A stretch of DNA of 64,000 nucleotides from Prevotella sp. AGR2160 (GCF_000424185.1 NZ_AUJK01000004.1:124001-188000); one strand, 5' to 3'. Shown: positions 17,741 to 27,976, numbered from the stretch's first letter. Made by a program: numbers and translations. Notes: generated by a model from the sequence alone, not told the origin.

Positions 17741-18265
17741 TTATTCAGCCTTAGGAGCCTCCTCAGCCTTTGCCTCAGCAGCATCAGCAGCAGGAGCGGC
17801 CTCCTCAGCCTTCGGAGCCTCTGCAGCGGGAGCAGCAGCCTCTGCAGACTTGTTGCTACGACGGCTACGACGGGTCTTCTTGGCAGCGGGAGCCTTAGCC
17901 ATGTTCTCATCGAAGTCTACGAGCTCGATGAAAGCCAGCTCAGCGGCATCGCCCTGACGGATACCCAGCTTGATCACACGGGTGTAGCCACCGGGACGGT
18001 TGGCAACCTTAGCAGCGACCTCACCGAAGAGAGTCTTCACAGCCTCCTTGTCCTGGAGGTAACGGAAGACGACACGACGGGACGTTGTGGTGTCGTTCTT
18101 AGAACGGGTGATCAGGGGCTCAACATACTTCTTCAGAGCCTTTGCCTTGGCGAGGGTCGTAGTGATTCTTTTGTGCATGATCAGGGACACTGCCATGTTT
18201 GCAAGCATGGCACCGCGGTGAGATGCAGTACGGCCCAGATGGTTGAATTTCTTATTATGTCTCAT
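17741..18265 (-). CDS. rplQ: 50S ribosomal protein L17
   Basis: A 174-residue L17. The conserved core occupies residues 1-120 ([17 protein letters not shown], then [11 protein letters not shown]). The final 50 or so residues are a low-complexity Ala/Glu/Pro/Lys tail rich in [16 protein letters not shown] runs, absent from E. coli L17 (127 residues). The tail probably projects from the ribosome near the exit tunnel. It is the last gene of the alpha operon. The 101 bases upstream, before rpoA, contain a long inverted repeat. Confidence 0.96.
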   Translation of the reverse strand: MRHNKKFNHLGRTASHRGAMLANMAVSLIMHKRITTTLAKAKALKKYVEPLITRSKNDTTTSRRVVFRYLQDKEAVKTLFGEVAAKVANRPGGYTRVIKLGIRQGDAAELAFIELVDFDENMAKAPAAKKTRRSRRSNKSAEAAAPAAEAPKAEEAAPAADAAEAKAEEAPKAE

Positions 18266-18277
18266 TTTTAATCTAAA

Positions 18278-18369
18278 TTAGGAGTCAGAAGATAGTAGTT
18301 AGAAGTTCAGAGATGGAGTTTAGAATTAACTTCCAACTCCTATCTCCTAACTCCTAACTAACCTAACTA
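18278..18369. repeat. TTAGGAG-type inverted repeat, copy 1 (rpoA-rplQ)
   Basis: The left arm is built from TTAGGAG/TTAGAAG-like heptamers (18278-18308) and the right arm from AACTCCTATCTCCTAACTCC-like units (18330-18366). The arms are largely complementary and would form a long hairpin in the mRNA between rpoA and rplQ. The same element recurs at 26050-26137 and 58950-59022. It overlaps the rpoA stop. Confidence 0.75.
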
Positions 18370-19359
18370 TTCTTTGTCCAGTTTATACTTTGAAATATCA
18401 GTTCCAAACGACAGATTCAGACTCTCGAGCAAATCATCAAGCTCTGAAAGCGATTTCTTACCGAAGTTGCGGAACTTCAGGAGGTCGGTCTTGTTGTACT
18501 GAACGAGATCGCCGAGGGTCTCGACGTCGGCGGCCTTCAAGCAGTTGAGGGCACGGACGGAGAGGTTCATATCGGTGAGCTTCGTCTTCAGCAACTGACG
18601 CATGTGGAGGATCTCCTCGTCAAACTCCTCATTATTCTCCTTGTCAGGATTCTCCAGAGAGATCTTTTCATCAGAGAAGAGCATGAAGTGATAGATCAGG
18701 ATCTTCGCAGCCTCCTTCAGGGCGTCCTTCGGGTGAATGGAACCATCCGTGGTGACTTCGATGACAAGCTTGTCGTAGTCGGTCTTCTGCTCGACACGAT
18801 AGGGCTCGACACTGTATTTCACGTTACGGATCGGGGTGTAGATGGAATCGATAGGGAGTACGTTAACATCTGTGCAGAACTGACGGTTCTCATCGGCGGG
18901 GACGTAGCCACGGCCCTTGTTGATGGTCAGGTCAATCTGCATAGTAGCTTTGGCATCTAAATGACAAATCACTAAATCAGGGTTTAACACTTCAAATCCA
19001 GTCAGATACTTACTGATATCACCTGCTTTGAATTCGGTGGAATTCTCGACGGTGATACTAACTTTCTCGTTCTCGAATTCTTCTACTACTTGCTTGAATC
19101 GAACTTGCTTGAGATTCAAGATAATGTTGGTGACGTCCTCCTTCACACCCGGTACGGAGCTAAACTCATGCTCAACACCAGCGATACGGATGGTGTTGAT
19201 GGCATAGCCCTCGAGTGACGAAAGAAGAATGCGGCGCAGGGCATTACCGATGGTAATACCGAAGCCAGGCTCAAGAGGACGGAATTCGAACTTGCCGAAA
19301 TGGTCATTGGCCTCCAACATTACGACTTTGTCAGGTTTTTGAAATGCTAATATCGCCAT
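18367..19359 (-). CDS. rpoA: RNA polymerase alpha subunit
   Basis: A 330-residue alpha subunit. The N-terminal domain (residues 1-235) dimerises and nucleates polymerase assembly: [22 protein letters not shown] is the family signature, and residues around [13 protein letters not shown] contact beta'. A linker leads to the C-terminal domain (about 255-325; [37 protein letters not shown]), which binds DNA and activators. It lies 14 bases after rpsD, as in alpha operons generally. Confidence 0.97.
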   Translation of the reverse strand: MAILAFQKPDKVVMLEANDHFGKFEFRPLEPGFGITIGNALRRILLSSLEGYAINTIRIAGVEHEFSSVPGVKEDVTNIILNLKQVRFKQVVEEFENEKVSITVENSTEFKAGDISKYLTGFEVLNPDLVICHLDAKATMQIDLTINKGRGYVPADENRQFCTDVNVLPIDSIYTPIRNVKYSVEPYRVEQKTDYDKLVIEVTTDGSIHPKDALKEAAKILIYHFMLFSDEKISLENPDKENNEEFDEEILHMRQLLKTKLTDMNLSVRALNCLKAADVETLGDLVQYNKTDLLKFRNFGKKSLSELDDLLESLNLSFGTDISKYKLDKE

Positions 19360-19373
19360 TGATTTAATGAATT

Positions 19374-19982
19374 TTATTGTTTAGAGTAAAGCTCAACGAT
19401 TAACTGCTCCTTGATGTTCTCCGGGATGTCAGCACGCTCGGGCTTATGAAGGAACTTACCGCTCTTGGTATTCTCGTCCCATTCGAGCCAAGGATACTTG
19501 CTGTGGTTGAAACCAGCCAAAGCAGCCTCAATGACTTCAAGAGACTTTGCCTTTTCGCGGACGCCAACGATCTGACCCGGCTTGACGGAGTAAGAAGGAA
19601 TGTTAACAACCTGGCCATCAACTACGATATGCTTGTGAGAAACAAGCTGACGAGCAGCGGCACGGGTAGGAGCGATACCCAAACGGAACACGACATTGTC
19701 CAGACGGCTCTCGAGGCTCTGCAGCAAAACCTCACCGGTAATACCGTCAGCCTTGGCAGCCTTATCGAACAAATTGCGGAACTGACGCTCGAGAACGCCA
19801 TAAGTATACTTTGCCTTCTGCTTCTCAGCAAGCTGAGCACCATACTCAGACACCTTACGACGACGGTTGTTACCGTGCTGTCCAGGAGCATAGTTGCGCT
19901 TAGCGAGTACCTTATCAGCGCCGAAGATAGCCTCTCCGAAACGGCGTGCAATTCTTGATTTAGGACCTATGTATCTTGCCAT
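19374..19982 (-). CDS. rpsD: 30S ribosomal protein S4
   Basis: A 202-residue S4 that binds the 16S rRNA 5' domain early in assembly. The S4 RNA-binding domain lies around residues 95-155 ([34 protein letters not shown]). The N terminus lacks the CxxC zinc pair, so this is the cysteine-free form. It lies between rpsK and rpoA. In other bacteria S4 represses the alpha operon; no matching site was identified here. Confidence 0.97.
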   Translation of the reverse strand: MARYIGPKSRIARRFGEAIFGADKVLAKRNYAPGQHGNNRRRKVSEYGAQLAEKQKAKYTYGVLERQFRNLFDKAAKADGITGEVLLQSLESRLDNVVFRLGIAPTRAAARQLVSHKHIVVDGQVVNIPSYSVKPGQIVGVREKAKSLEVIEAALAGFNHSKYPWLEWDENTKSGKFLHKPERADIPENIKEQLIVELYSKQ

Positions 19983-20022
19983 AATGAATAATATGCTTTT
20001 TTATATAGTTGATAAGATGTGA

Positions 20023-20412
20023 TTATACACGACGACGCTTAGGAGGACGGCAGCCATTGTGCGGCAGCGGAGTGACGTCGATAATCTCAGTTACCTCGAT
20101 ACCTGCGCCATGGACGGCACGGATAGCGCTCTCACGACCATTACCCGGACCCTTCACATAAGCCTTTACCTTACGGAGACCGAGGTCGTAAGCGATCTTT
20201 GCGCAATCCTCAGCAGCCATCTGCGCTGCGTACGGCGTGTTCTTCTTACTGCCACGGAAACCCATCTTACCAGCGGAAGACCAGGAGATAACCTGACCCT
20301 CAGAGTTTGCAAGAGATACGATGATGTTGTTGAAAGAACTGTGAACGTGAAGCTGACCAACAGCGTCAACGCGAACATTTCTCTTTCTGCTTGTTGCTTT
20401 TGTCTTTGCCAT
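20023..20412 (-). CDS. rpsK: 30S ribosomal protein S11
   Basis: A 129-residue S11. S11 forms the platform of the 30S subunit near the E site. The signature is present: [15 protein letters not shown], then [19 protein letters not shown], ending [11 protein letters not shown]. It sits 18 bases after rpsM and 40 before rpsD. Confidence 0.97.
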   Translation of the reverse strand: MAKTKATSRKRNVRVDAVGQLHVHSSFNNIIVSLANSEGQVISWSSAGKMGFRGSKKNTPYAAQMAAEDCAKIAYDLGLRKVKAYVKGPGNGRESAIRAVHGAGIEVTEIIDVTPLPHNGCRPPKRRRV

Positions 20413-20430
20413 AATTTACTGTCCTTTCAA

Positions 20431-20811
20431 TTACTTAGTAGCCTTCTTCTTGTTAGCAACAGTCTTCTTCTTTCCCTTGCGAGTACGAGCATTGTTCTTT
20501 GTACTCTGACCACGAACGGGAAGACCATTACGATGTCTGACACCACGGTAGCAACCGATGTCCATCAAGCGCTTGATGTTCATCTGGATCTCACTACGGA
20601 GATCACCTTCTACCTTGAACTCAGCGCCGATAATTTGACGGATAGCGGCTGCCTGCTCGTCAGACCATTCGCTGACCTTCAGGCTGCGGTCTACGCCTGC
20701 CTTATCCAATATCTTTGCTGAACTACTTCGACCAATACCATAGATATAGGTCAATGCGATTTCGCCTGCCTTATTCTGGGGCAAATCTACTCCAACAATT
20801 CTTATTGCCAT
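20431..20811 (-). CDS. rpsM: 30S ribosomal protein S13
   Basis: A 126-residue S13 in the head of the 30S subunit, touching P-site tRNA and the B1 bridge. The sequence runs from [25 protein letters not shown] to [25 protein letters not shown], with a lysine-rich tail. A TAATTTTG promoter box lies about 50 bases upstream, so rpsM-rpsK-rpsD-rpoA-rplQ may have its own promoter in addition to read-through. Confidence 0.97.
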   Translation of the reverse strand: MAIRIVGVDLPQNKAGEIALTYIYGIGRSSSAKILDKAGVDRSLKVSEWSDEQAAAIRQIIGAEFKVEGDLRSEIQMNIKRLMDIGCYRGVRHRNGLPVRGQSTKNNARTRKGKKKTVANKKKATK

Positions 20812-20857
20812 TGTTTGATAATAATGTGATAAATACTTTTTCTTGCTAAAGAGCGTG

Positions 20858-20880
20858 CAAAATTACGACTATTTTTTCAA
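20858..20880 (-). promoter_or_regulatory. Promoter-like element before rpsM
   Basis: On the minus strand TTGAAAAAATAGTCG leads into TAATTTTGCA, a TAnnTTTG minus-7 box with conserved upstream bases. Nearly the same string occurs before the tRNA-tuf group (59164-59185) and before rpsU (60818-60840). The usual TTG at 20-base spacing is missing. Confidence 0.5.
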
Positions 20881-20908
20881 ATAGCCGCACATTTACAAAT
20901 CTTTAACA

Positions 20909-21025
20909 TTAACCCTGACGCATTTTGAACTTCGGGTTCTTCTTGTTGATAACGAACAGACGACCCTTTCTGCGAACGATCTTGCAGTCGGGCGTACGTT
21001 TCTTTAATGATGCTCTTGTCTTCAT
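20909..21025 (-). CDS. rpmJ: 50S ribosomal protein L36
   Basis: A 38-residue protein, [20 protein letters not shown] at its start and KFKMRQG at its end. It has one cysteine and lacks the CxxC...C...H zinc ligands, so it is the zinc-free form. It lies 13 bases after infA and 97 before rpsM, the conserved infA-rpmJ-rpsM order. Confidence 0.93.
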   Translation of the reverse strand: MKTRASLKKRTPDCKIVRRKGRLFVINKKNPKFKMRQG

Positions 21026-21038
21026 ATCAGTTGATGAA

Positions 21039-21257
21039 TTATTTGTATCGGAATACGATTCTTCCCTTTGTCAGGTCATAGGGACTCATCTCCACCTTGA
21101 CCTTGTCACCGGGCAGAATCTTGATATAGTGCATGCGCATCTTGCCGGAAATATGGGCAATGATCTGCACGCCGTTCTCCAGCTCTACACGGAACATAGC
21201 GTTGGAGAGACTTTCAGTGATGGTTCCGTCTTGTTCTATAGCGGACTGTTTTGCCAT
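21039..21257 (-). CDS. infA: Translation initiation factor IF-1
   Basis: A 72-residue single OB-fold protein that occupies the 30S A site during initiation. It matches family length and sequence throughout: [40 protein letters not shown], ending [12 protein letters not shown]. It lies between map and rpmJ. Confidence 0.97.
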   Translation of the reverse strand: MAKQSAIEQDGTITESLSNAMFRVELENGVQIIAHISGKMRMHYIKILPGDKVKVEMSPYDLTKGRIVFRYK

Positions 21258-21285
21258 AAATCTTAAATTAACCTTTCTTATTTAA

Positions 21286-22095
21286 TCAATTAACTGTCTG
21301 ATTGTAATAGCGCTCTTGATCGATATCTTCGAACGTAGATAAAATCTCTGCCTTTCCCCTGCGGATAGCGATGGTGTGCTCGAAATGAGCGGCGGGCAGG
21401 TGATCGCGGGTGATGATGCCCCACTTGTCGGGGAGCAGCCAGATCTTGCGGTCTCCCATCGTGATCATCGGCTCGATAGCGATACACATGCCGGCTTTCA
21501 GCATCACGCCGTTGCCACGGCTTCCATAGTTGGGTACCTGTGGCGCCTCATGCATCTCCTTGCCAATGCCATGCCCAGTGAGCTCTCGGACCACTCCATA
21601 ACCTTCAGCCTCGGCGGTAGCTTGTACGGCATTGCCGATATCACCGAGATGATTGCCAGCAACTGCTTCGGCTATACCCTTGTAAAGAGAAGCCCGCGTT
21701 GTACGGAGGAGTTTCATGACCTCGGGGCGGACCTCACCGACACAAAACGTATAACAACTGTCACCGTTGAATCCGTCGAGGAGCGTCCCGCAGTCAATGC
21801 TAATGATGTCACCATCCTTGAGAACCTGCTTATCCGACGGTATTCCGTGGACGACGACATCATTGACAGAGGTACAGATTGAAGCTGGGAAAGGCCCTCC
21901 AAATGGATTGGGGAAGTTCTTGAACGTGGGGACAGCCCCATGGTCTCGGATGAACTCCTCAGCTATTTTGTCCAATTGGAGGGTCGTAACACCTGCTTGG
22001 ATATGTTTTCCCAATTCCGCAAGGGTAGCGCCGACGAGGCGGTTGGCCTTGCGCATCAGGTCTATTTCATCTTCCGTCTTCAGAAAAATCTTCAT
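21286..22095 (-). CDS. map: Methionine aminopeptidase, type I
   Basis: A 269-residue enzyme that removes N-terminal methionine from nascent proteins. The pita-bread metal ligands are visible: Asp in ISIDCGTLLDGFNGD (two), His in GHGIGKEMHE, Glu in IEPMI, and a C-terminal Glu in FEHTIAI. It starts 11 bases after the secY stop in the secY-map-infA-rpmJ arrangement common to Bacteroidota and Firmicutes. Confidence 0.96.
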   Translation of the reverse strand: MKIFLKTEDEIDLMRKANRLVGATLAELGKHIQAGVTTLQLDKIAEEFIRDHGAVPTFKNFPNPFGGPFPASICTSVNDVVVHGIPSDKQVLKDGDIISIDCGTLLDGFNGDSCYTFCVGEVRPEVMKLLRTTRASLYKGIAEAVAGNHLGDIGNAVQATAEAEGYGVVRELTGHGIGKEMHEAPQVPNYGSRGNGVMLKAGMCIAIEPMITMGDRKIWLLPDKWGIITRDHLPAAHFEHTIAIRRGKAEILSTFEDIDQERYYNQTVN

Positions 22096-22106
22096 TCGCT
22101 GTAGAC

Positions 22107-23444
22107 TTAGTATGCGGATACGCCACCCTGACGAGTGTGACCGGCATTGAGAAGACCGTCGTAATGACGCATCATCAGATGGCTCTCAATCTGCTGAAGA
22201 GTGTCGATGACCACACCAACAAGGATCAGCAGTGAAGTTCCTCCGAAGAACTGGGCGAAGCCCTGCTGAACGTTGAGGAATCCTGTAAGTGCCGGCATGA
22301 TAGCGATGAAAGCGATGAAAAGAGAACCAGGGAAAGTAATACGAGACATGACTGTATCAATATACTCAGCTGTTTCCTTACCAGGCTTGACACCGGGGAT
22401 GAAACCGTTGTTACGCTTCATATCCTCTGCCATCTGCGTCGGGTTCAGCGTGATAGCTGTATAGAAGTACGTAAATGCAATCACGAGAATCACATAGATG
22501 ACATTATACAGCACAGAACGGTTGTCCATAAGATCACGGACCCACCAAGCAGCCGTCTCAGAGTTGTAGCGCACGATCGCCAGCGGAATGAACATCAATG
22601 CCTGAGCAAAGATGATCGGCATCACGTTGGCAGCGAAGAGCTTCAACGGGATGTACTGACGGGCACCACCGAACTGCTTGTTGCCGACCACGCGCTTGGC
22701 ATACTGTACGGGGACCTTGCGCGTGCCCTGAACGAGCAGGATGGAAGCCAGCACGACGGCATAGAGGACGATGAGCTCAACGATGAACATCATCAGACCA
22801 CCACCGGTGACGGCTGTCAGACGGGAGGAGAGCTCCTGAATGAAAGCCTGCGGAAGGCGGGCGATGATACCGATCATAATGATCAGGGAGATACCATTGC
22901 CGACGCCTTTATCCGTGATACGCTCACCAAGCCAAAGGATGAACATCGAACCTGCAGCAAGGATAATCGTAGCGGGGATCATGAAGGCCGTCCAGTCAAT
23001 ACCTGAAGCGAGGGCCTGAGAGGCCTGCATCTTCAGGTTGATGAGGTAGGACGGAGCCTGGAACAGCAGGATAGCTACCGTGAGCCAGCGAGTGTACCAG
23101 TTGATCTTCTTACGACCACTCTCGCCCTCGCGCTGCATCTTCTGAAAGTAAGGTACAGCGACGGCGAGGAGCTGCATGACGATGGAAGCTGAGATATAGG
23201 GCATGATACCGAGTGCGAAGATAGACGCATTGGAAAATGCTCCACCAGAGAACATGTCCAAGAGTGACATCAGGCCACCGGCGGTCTGTGACTGAAGTTT
23301 TGCCAACTGTGTCGGATCGATGCCCGGGAGGACAACGTAAGATCCGAAACGATAGATAGCCACAAATAGAAACGTGATGAGGAGGCGCTGACGCAGGTCC
23401 TCGAGTTTCCAACAGTTCTTTAGTGTCTCAATAAACTTTTTCAT
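22107..23444 (-). CDS. secY: Protein translocase subunit SecY
   Basis: A 445-residue channel subunit of the Sec translocon with ten membrane helices. The SecY signatures are visible: the plug-helix region GGAFSNASIFALGIMPYISASI, GERITDKGVGNGISLIIMIGI, and LNPTQMAEDMKRNNGFIPGVKPG. It lies 3 bases after rplO. secE is far away, next to nusG at 57021. Confidence 0.97.
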   Translation of the reverse strand: MKKFIETLKNCWKLEDLRQRLLITFLFVAIYRFGSYVVLPGIDPTQLAKLQSQTAGGLMSLLDMFSGGAFSNASIFALGIMPYISASIVMQLLAVAVPYFQKMQREGESGRKKINWYTRWLTVAILLFQAPSYLINLKMQASQALASGIDWTAFMIPATIILAAGSMFILWLGERITDKGVGNGISLIIMIGIIARLPQAFIQELSSRLTAVTGGGLMMFIVELIVLYAVVLASILLVQGTRKVPVQYAKRVVGNKQFGGARQYIPLKLFAANVMPIIFAQALMFIPLAIVRYNSETAAWWVRDLMDNRSVLYNVIYVILVIAFTYFYTAITLNPTQMAEDMKRNNGFIPGVKPGKETAEYIDTVMSRITFPGSLFIAFIAIMPALTGFLNVQQGFAQFFGGTSLLILVGVVIDTLQQIESHLMMRHYDGLLNAGHTRQGGVSAY

Positions 23445-23447
23445 CCC

Positions 23448-23894
23448 TTAGATTTTGGTTGCCTTGCCACCTGCTGCGACGATAGCTTCCTCAGCAGTCT
23501 TGGAGAAGGCATTTGCTTCTACTTCAACTTTTGCTTTCAGTTCACCGTTACCGAGAATCTTCACAAGCTTCTTGCCATTGGTCAGACCAGCGGCAACGAG
23601 ATCAGCGATGGTGATCTTCTCCAGGTTCTTACTCTCAGCAAGGGACTGAAGAGTAGAGAGGTTTACTGCGAAATATTCCTTATGATTGATATTCTGGAAG
23701 CCGAACTTCGGCACACGACGCTGCAGAGGCATCTGACCACCTTCGAAACCAATCTTACGCTTGTAGCCAGAGCGGGCTTTGGCACCCTTATGACCACGGG
23801 TAGAAGTACCACCGAGGCCCGAACCAGGACCACGGCCGATACGACGACGGGAATGGGTAGCGCCCTCAGCAGGCTTCAAATTATTTAATTTCAT
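23448..23894 (-). CDS. rplO: 50S ribosomal protein L15
   Basis: A 148-residue L15. The glycine- and arginine-rich N-terminal extension that threads into 23S rRNA is clear ([22 protein letters not shown], residues 16-37). The globular C-terminal domain ends [18 protein letters not shown]. It is packed against secY with a 3-base gap. Confidence 0.97.
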   Translation of the reverse strand: MKLNNLKPAEGATHSRRRIGRGPGSGLGGTSTRGHKGAKARSGYKRKIGFEGGQMPLQRRVPKFGFQNINHKEYFAVNLSTLQSLAESKNLEKITIADLVAAGLTNGKKLVKILGNGELKAKVEVEANAFSKTAEEAIVAAGGKATKI

Positions 23895-23917
23895 CTTGCG
23901 TTGACTTTTTAAAGTTG

Positions 23918-24094
23918 TTATTTGATTACTTCAACGAGGTGATGAACCTTGCGGATCATACCCAGGTTGCTAGGAGTGTCTTCAACTTCAACAACCTGTG
24001 AAATCTTGTGAAGACCAAGAGCGATGAGCGTCTTCTTCTGATCGACAGGAGCGCCGATGCGGCTCTTGATTTGCTTGACCTTAATTGTTGCCAT
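23918..24094 (-). CDS. rpmD: 50S ribosomal protein L30
   Basis: A 58-residue L30 with a standard length and sequence: [20 protein letters not shown] at the start, then [20 protein letters not shown] and a short tail ending VEVIK. It sits in its expected place between rpsE (21-base gap) and rplO (23-base gap). Confidence 0.94.
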   Translation of the reverse strand: MATIKVKQIKSRIGAPVDQKKTLIALGLHKISQVVEVEDTPSNLGMIRKVHHLVEVIK

Positions 24095-24115
24095 TGTGAT
24101 TATTCTCCTATTATA

Positions 24116-24628
24116 TTAACCGTTAAACACTTTGTCCATAGCGATGCCACGCTCACCAGCAACCTGGTAAGCATCACGCATCTCAGAGAGAGCCTCTACA
24201 GTAGCCTTCACCAGAGAGTGGGGGTTGGAAGAACCCTTAGACTTGGCGATGACATCCTTGATGCCTGCGCTCTCGAGGACGGCACGCATAGCACCACCGG
24301 CCTTCAGACCGGTACCGGCTGCAGCCGGCTTGAGGAGCACGCGGGCGCCGCCGAATTTCACCTCTACCTCGTGAGGAACAGTGCCTTTGAGCACGGGAAC
24401 CTTCACCAGATTCTTCTTAGCTGCCTCAGTACCCTTGGCGATAGCTGCGGTGACCTCACCGGCCTTACCGAGGCCATAGCCGATCACGCCCTTGCCGTCA
24501 CCAACAACGACGATAGCAGCGAATGTGAAAGTACGACCACCCTTTGTAACCTTCGTTACGCGGTTGATGGCAACCAGGCGATCCTTCAGTTCTGTTTCAG
24601 TATTTGCTTTAACTTTATTCATTGCCAT
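24116..24628 (-). CDS. rpsE: 30S ribosomal protein S5
   Basis: A 170-residue S5, important for decoding accuracy and helicase activity at the mRNA entry site. The double-stranded RNA-binding N domain (about 15-80: [40 protein letters not shown]) is followed by the C domain (about 85-160: [20 protein letters not shown]). It lies 6 bases after rplR. Confidence 0.97.
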   Translation of the reverse strand: MAMNKVKANTETELKDRLVAINRVTKVTKGGRTFTFAAIVVVGDGKGVIGYGLGKAGEVTAAIAKGTEAAKKNLVKVPVLKGTVPHEVEVKFGGARVLLKPAAAGTGLKAGGAMRAVLESAGIKDVIAKSKGSSNPHSLVKATVEALSEMRDAYQVAGERGIAMDKVFNG

Positions 24629-24634
24629 AATCGT

Positions 24635-24979
24635 TTAGAATTTGAGACCGCCCTCACGTGCTGCATCAGCAAGTGCCTGTACACGGCCATGATAGAGATA
24701 ACCATTACGGTCGAAGACAACAGACTCCACGCCTGCGGCCTTGGCCTTCTCAGCGACGAGTGCGCCGACCTTCTTGGCCTGCTCCATCTTCGGCAGTTTC
24801 TCCAAGCCGAGTGAAGAAGCGCTGGCGAGGGTCTTGCCCTCAAGGTCATTGATCACCTGTGCATAAATCTGCTTATTGGAGCGGAACACCGTCAGACGGG
24901 GGCGCTCAGCAGTACCGTTCACGCTCTTGCGGATACGGAATTTTATCTTGATTCGTCTTTCTACTTTCTTAACTGTCAT
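24635..24979 (-). CDS. rplR: 50S ribosomal protein L18
   Basis: A 114-residue L18, a 5S rRNA-binding protein of the central protuberance. Typical motifs are [21 protein letters not shown] at the N terminus and [23 protein letters not shown] at the C terminus. It lies between rplF and rpsE, as usual. Confidence 0.97.
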   Translation of the reverse strand: MTVKKVERRIKIKFRIRKSVNGTAERPRLTVFRSNKQIYAQVINDLEGKTLASASSLGLEKLPKMEQAKKVGALVAEKAKAAGVESVVFDRNGYLYHGRVQALADAAREGGLKF

Positions 24980-25003
24980 AATCGTAAGTTTTAAAAATTA
25001 AAA

Positions 25004-25576
25004 TTACTTAGCTGCAGCGGTCTTACCAGACTTGCGGCGGATGACCTCACCCTTGAAGAGGATACCCTTACCCTTATAAGGCTCAGGCATACGGAAAGAA
25101 CGAATCTTAGCGCAGATCATACCCAGCAGCTGCTTATCACAGCTCTCGAGGGTGATGACGGGGTTCTGGTTACGCTCAGACTTAGTCTCTACCTTCACTT
25201 CCTTAGGAAGCTGGATAAAGATGGGGTGCGTGTAACCGAGGGAGAACTCAATGAGGTTGCCCTGGTTGCTTACACGATAACCGACACCGACGAGCTCCAT
25301 AACCTTCTTATAACCCTCGCTGACACCAACAACCATGTTGTTGACCAGAGCGCGATAGAGGCCGTGGAAAGCATGCTTCTGCTTCTCGTCCGTGGCATTA
25401 TTCTCATCAACAGTAAATTCAACCTGACCGTCAGCGATAGCGACCTTGATGGAGGGATCAATCCACTGGGAGAGTTCACCCTTGGGGCCCTTGACATTGA
25501 CTACATTTGTCTTCTCGTCGAAAGTAACCGTTACTCCGGCGGGGATGCTAATTGGCAATTTTCCTATTCTTGACAT
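25004..25576 (-). CDS. rplF: 50S ribosomal protein L6
   Basis: A 190-residue L6 from the start MSRIGKLPI. L6 has two duplicated alpha/beta domains and binds the sarcin-ricin region where EF-G and EF-Tu act. The signature PEPYKGKGI is at the C-terminal end. An ATG two codons upstream (25582) would add only Met-Asn; the downstream start matches the family N terminus. Confidence 0.96.
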   Translation of the reverse strand: MSRIGKLPISIPAGVTVTFDEKTNVVNVKGPKGELSQWIDPSIKVAIADGQVEFTVDENNATDEKQKHAFHGLYRALVNNMVVGVSEGYKKVMELVGVGYRVSNQGNLIEFSLGYTHPIFIQLPKEVKVETKSERNQNPVITLESCDKQLLGMICAKIRSFRMPEPYKGKGILFKGEVIRRKSGKTAAAK

Positions 25577-25590
25577 ATTCAATCCTCCAA

Positions 25591-25986
25591 TTAATAAACG
25601 TAGCAGAGCACTTCACCACCGATTTTGAGGTCGGAAGCCTCTTTGTTTGTCATTACACCTTTGGATGTGGATAAGATAGCGATACCCAATCCGTTGATCA
25701 CGCGCGGCATGTCCTTATAGCCGGTATAGCGGCGAAGACCCGGGGTAGAGACGCGCTCAAGTTTCTTGATAGCGCTCTGCTTGGTCTTAGGATCATACTT
25801 CAGAGCAACTTTGATCGTGCCCTGGGGACCATCCTCGATGAACTTGTAGTTCAGGATGTAGCCCTTTTCGAAGAGAATCTGAGTGATAGACTTCTTCATG
25901 TTGGACGCAGGAACTTCGACAACACGGTGATGAGCCATGATCGCGTTTCTGAGTCGAGTCAGATAATCTGCTATTGGATCTGTCAT
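25591..25986 (-). CDS. rpsH: 30S ribosomal protein S8
   Basis: A 131-residue S8 from the start MTDPIADYLTRLRNA, which is the family N terminus; an in-frame ATG at 26025 would add 13 unrelated residues. S8 binds the central domain of 16S rRNA. The C-terminal signature LGIAILSTSKGVMTNKEA is intact. A 151-base gap to rpsN upstream holds an inverted repeat. Confidence 0.96.
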   Translation of the reverse strand: MTDPIADYLTRLRNAIMAHHRVVEVPASNMKKSITQILFEKGYILNYKFIEDGPQGTIKVALKYDPKTKQSAIKKLERVSTPGLRRYTGYKDMPRVINGLGIAILSTSKGVMTNKEASDLKIGGEVLCYVY

Positions 25987-26049
25987 AAAATATAAATGTT
26001 TAATTAATCGGGACTCCCCCGACAATATTAAATATGAGTCGTTTCTTGA

Positions 26050-26137
26050 GTTAGGAGTTAGGAGTTAGAAGATAGGAGTTTCTGAGTCTTCATTCAGCTC
26101 TTATAACTTCTAACTTCTATCTCCTAATTACTAACTA
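26050..26137. repeat. TTAGGAG-type inverted repeat, copy 2 (rpsN-rpsH)
   Basis: The left arm (26051-26080) is TTAGGAGTTAGGAGTTAGAA plus GATAGGAGTT. The right arm (26105-26137) is its approximate complement. The two arms would pair over about 30 bases in the transcript between rpsN and rpsH. It ends directly at the rpsN stop codon. Confidence 0.8.
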
Positions 26138-26440
26138 TTACCAGCTTGCTTTCTTCACGCCGGGGATGAGACCCTGAGAGGCCATCTCACGGAACTGGAT
26201 ACGGGAGAGACCGAACTGGCGCATATAGCCCTTGGGACGACCCGTGATCTTGCAGCGGTTGTGAAGACGGATAGGATTGGCGTTCTTAGGAATGCTCTGG
26301 AGCTTGCGGGCAGCCTCGTAAGCCTCGGCGGGATCCTGAGTCGTTGCAATGATCTTCTTCAGTGCGGCGCGCTTCTCAGCATAGCGGGCTACAAGCTTAG
26401 CACGCTTTACCTCGCGTGCCTTCATTGATTCTTTTGCCAT
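26138..26440 (-). CDS. rpsN: 30S ribosomal protein S14
   Basis: A 100-residue S14 of the long form without the CxxC zinc motif. The C-terminal region [20 protein letters not shown] is the family signature. It lies 6 bases after rplE. The stop codon touches the repeat element that separates it from rpsH. Confidence 0.97.
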   Translation of the reverse strand: MAKESMKAREVKRAKLVARYAEKRAALKKIIATTQDPAEAYEAARKLQSIPKNANPIRLHNRCKITGRPKGYMRQFGLSRIQFREMASQGLIPGVKKASW

Positions 26441-26446
26441 ATCTCT

Positions 26447-27001
26447 TTAATCGTTTTTAGCGTTCTTGAAAGGAAGACCGAAGGCCTTGAGCAGAGCATA
26501 GCCCTCCTCGTCCGTCTTGGCGGAGGTGACGAAGGTGATGTTCATACCCTGGATGCGGTCGATCTGGTCGATGTTGATCTCCGGGAAGATGATCTGCTCC
26601 GTTACGCCGAGGGTATAGTTGCCACGGCCGTCGAGCTTGCTCTCGATACCCTTGAAGTCACGGATACGAGGAAGGGCGACGCGGACGAGACGCTCCAGGA
26701 ACTCATACATGCGCTCACGGCGGAGGGTAACCATCACGCCAATCGGCATCTTCTTACGAAGCTTGAAGTTGGCGATATCCTTCTTGGAATAAGTGGCTAC
26801 GGCCTTCTGACCGGTGATAGCGGTGAGCTCGTTGATAGCGACGTCGATGATCTTCTTGTCCTGAGTAGCATCGCCGAGACCCTGGTTGATAACAATCTTC
26901 TTCAGTACAGGGATCTGCATAGAGGAAGAATAGTTGAACTGCTTCTGCAGAGCCGGAGCAATCTTCTCCTTATACTCTTTCTTTAACTGTGCTGTATCCA
27001 T
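26447..27001 (-). CDS. rplE: 50S ribosomal protein L5
   Basis: A 184-residue L5 that binds 5S rRNA and contacts P-site tRNA. Key segments are [33 protein letters not shown] and [20 protein letters not shown]. Its start codon overlaps the rplX stop by one base (ATGA-type junction), suggesting translational coupling. Confidence 0.97.
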   Translation of the reverse strand: MDTAQLKKEYKEKIAPALQKQFNYSSSMQIPVLKKIVINQGLGDATQDKKIIDVAINELTAITGQKAVATYSKKDIANFKLRKKMPIGVMVTLRRERMYEFLERLVRVALPRIRDFKGIESKLDGRGNYTLGVTEQIIFPEINIDQIDRIQGMNITFVTSAKTDEEGYALLKAFGLPFKNAKND

Positions 27002-27318
27002 TACTTGATTTCCTCCCCGGATTTTTTGGCGATACGCTTCACGGTCTTGCCCTCGCGCTCAATCTTGATGCGCGTAGCCTTACCGCTCTTCGGATCGATC
27101 AGACTTACGTTAGAAATATGAATAGGAGCCTCCTGCTTGACGATGCCTCCCTGAGGATTCTTAGCCGAAGGCTTGGTGCTCTTGGATACCATGTTGATAC
27201 CCTCTACCAGCACGCGCTCCTTATCACGGAGCACCTGCAGCACCTTACCAGTCTTGCCCTTGTCGGCACCGGCGAGGACAATGACCTGGTCGTCTTTCTT
27301 AATATGAAATTTTGCCAT
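27001..27318 (-). CDS. rplX: 50S ribosomal protein L24
   Basis: A 105-residue L24 that begins 50S assembly. The KOW motif is at the N terminus ([20 protein letters not shown]). The following [14 protein letters not shown] and [15 protein letters not shown] are typical. It overlaps rplE by one base and lies 20 bases after rplN. Confidence 0.97.
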   Translation of the reverse strand: MAKFHIKKDDQVIVLAGADKGKTGKVLQVLRDKERVLVEGINMVSKSTKPSAKNPQGGIVKQEAPIHISNVSLIDPKSGKATRIKIEREGKTVKRIAKKSGEEIK

Positions 27319-27338
27319 TCTACTTTTCTGTTTATTGA

Positions 27339-27704
27339 TTAGAGAACCTCAGGTGCGAGAGACACCACCTTCATGTTGACGGCACGGAGCTCACGGGCTA
27401 CGGGGCCGAAGATACGGCTGCCGCGGAGCTCACCGGCGTTGTTCAACAATACACAGGCGTTGTCGTCGAAACGGATATAGGAACCGTCAGCACGACGGAT
27501 CTCCTTCTTCGTACGGACCACAAGGGCCTTGCTCACTGCACCCTTCTTCAGATCACTGGAAGGAATGACATTCTGAACGGCTACGACGATAACGTCGCCC
27601 ACGCTGGCATAACGACGGCCGGTACCACCGAGCACACGAATGCACTTGGCCTCACGGGCACCGCTGTTGTCAGCTACGGTCAGTCTTGATTCTACTTGTA
27701 TCAT
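27339..27704 (-). CDS. rplN: 50S ribosomal protein L14
   Basis: A 121-residue L14 at the 30S-50S interface. The family pattern is complete: [20 protein letters not shown], then [16 protein letters not shown] and [13 protein letters not shown]. It lies 3 bases after rpsQ. Confidence 0.97.
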   Translation of the reverse strand: MIQVESRLTVADNSGAREAKCIRVLGGTGRRYASVGDVIVVAVQNVIPSSDLKKGAVSKALVVRTKKEIRRADGSYIRFDDNACVLLNNAGELRGSRIFGPVARELRAVNMKVVSLAPEVL

Positions 27705-27707
27705 TTT

Positions 27708-27965
27708 TTACTTAGCCTTTTCAATGATTTGTACTAATCTCCATCGCTTAGTCTTCGACAGAGGACGAGTCTCCATGATCTGGACGGTATCACCGACCTG
27801 TGCCTCATTGTTCTCGTCATGGACGTGGTACTTCTTTGTCTTCTGGACAAACTTACCGTAAATAGGGTGCTTCTCCTTGAACTTAGCGGCAATAACAATG
27901 GTTTTATCCATTTTGTTGCTGATGACAACACCCTGTCTTACCTTTCTTAAATTTCTTGTTTCCAT
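27708..27965 (-). CDS. rpsQ: 30S ribosomal protein S17
   Basis: An 85-residue OB-fold S17 from the start [12 protein letters not shown]. An ATG three codons upstream (27974) is less like the family. The signature [19 protein letters not shown] is intact. It lies 11 bases after rpmC. Confidence 0.96.
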   Translation of the reverse strand: METRNLRKVRQGVVISNKMDKTIVIAAKFKEKHPIYGKFVQKTKKYHVHDENNEAQVGDTVQIMETRPLSKTKRWRLVQIIEKAK

Positions 27966-27976
27966 CTGGACCATTA

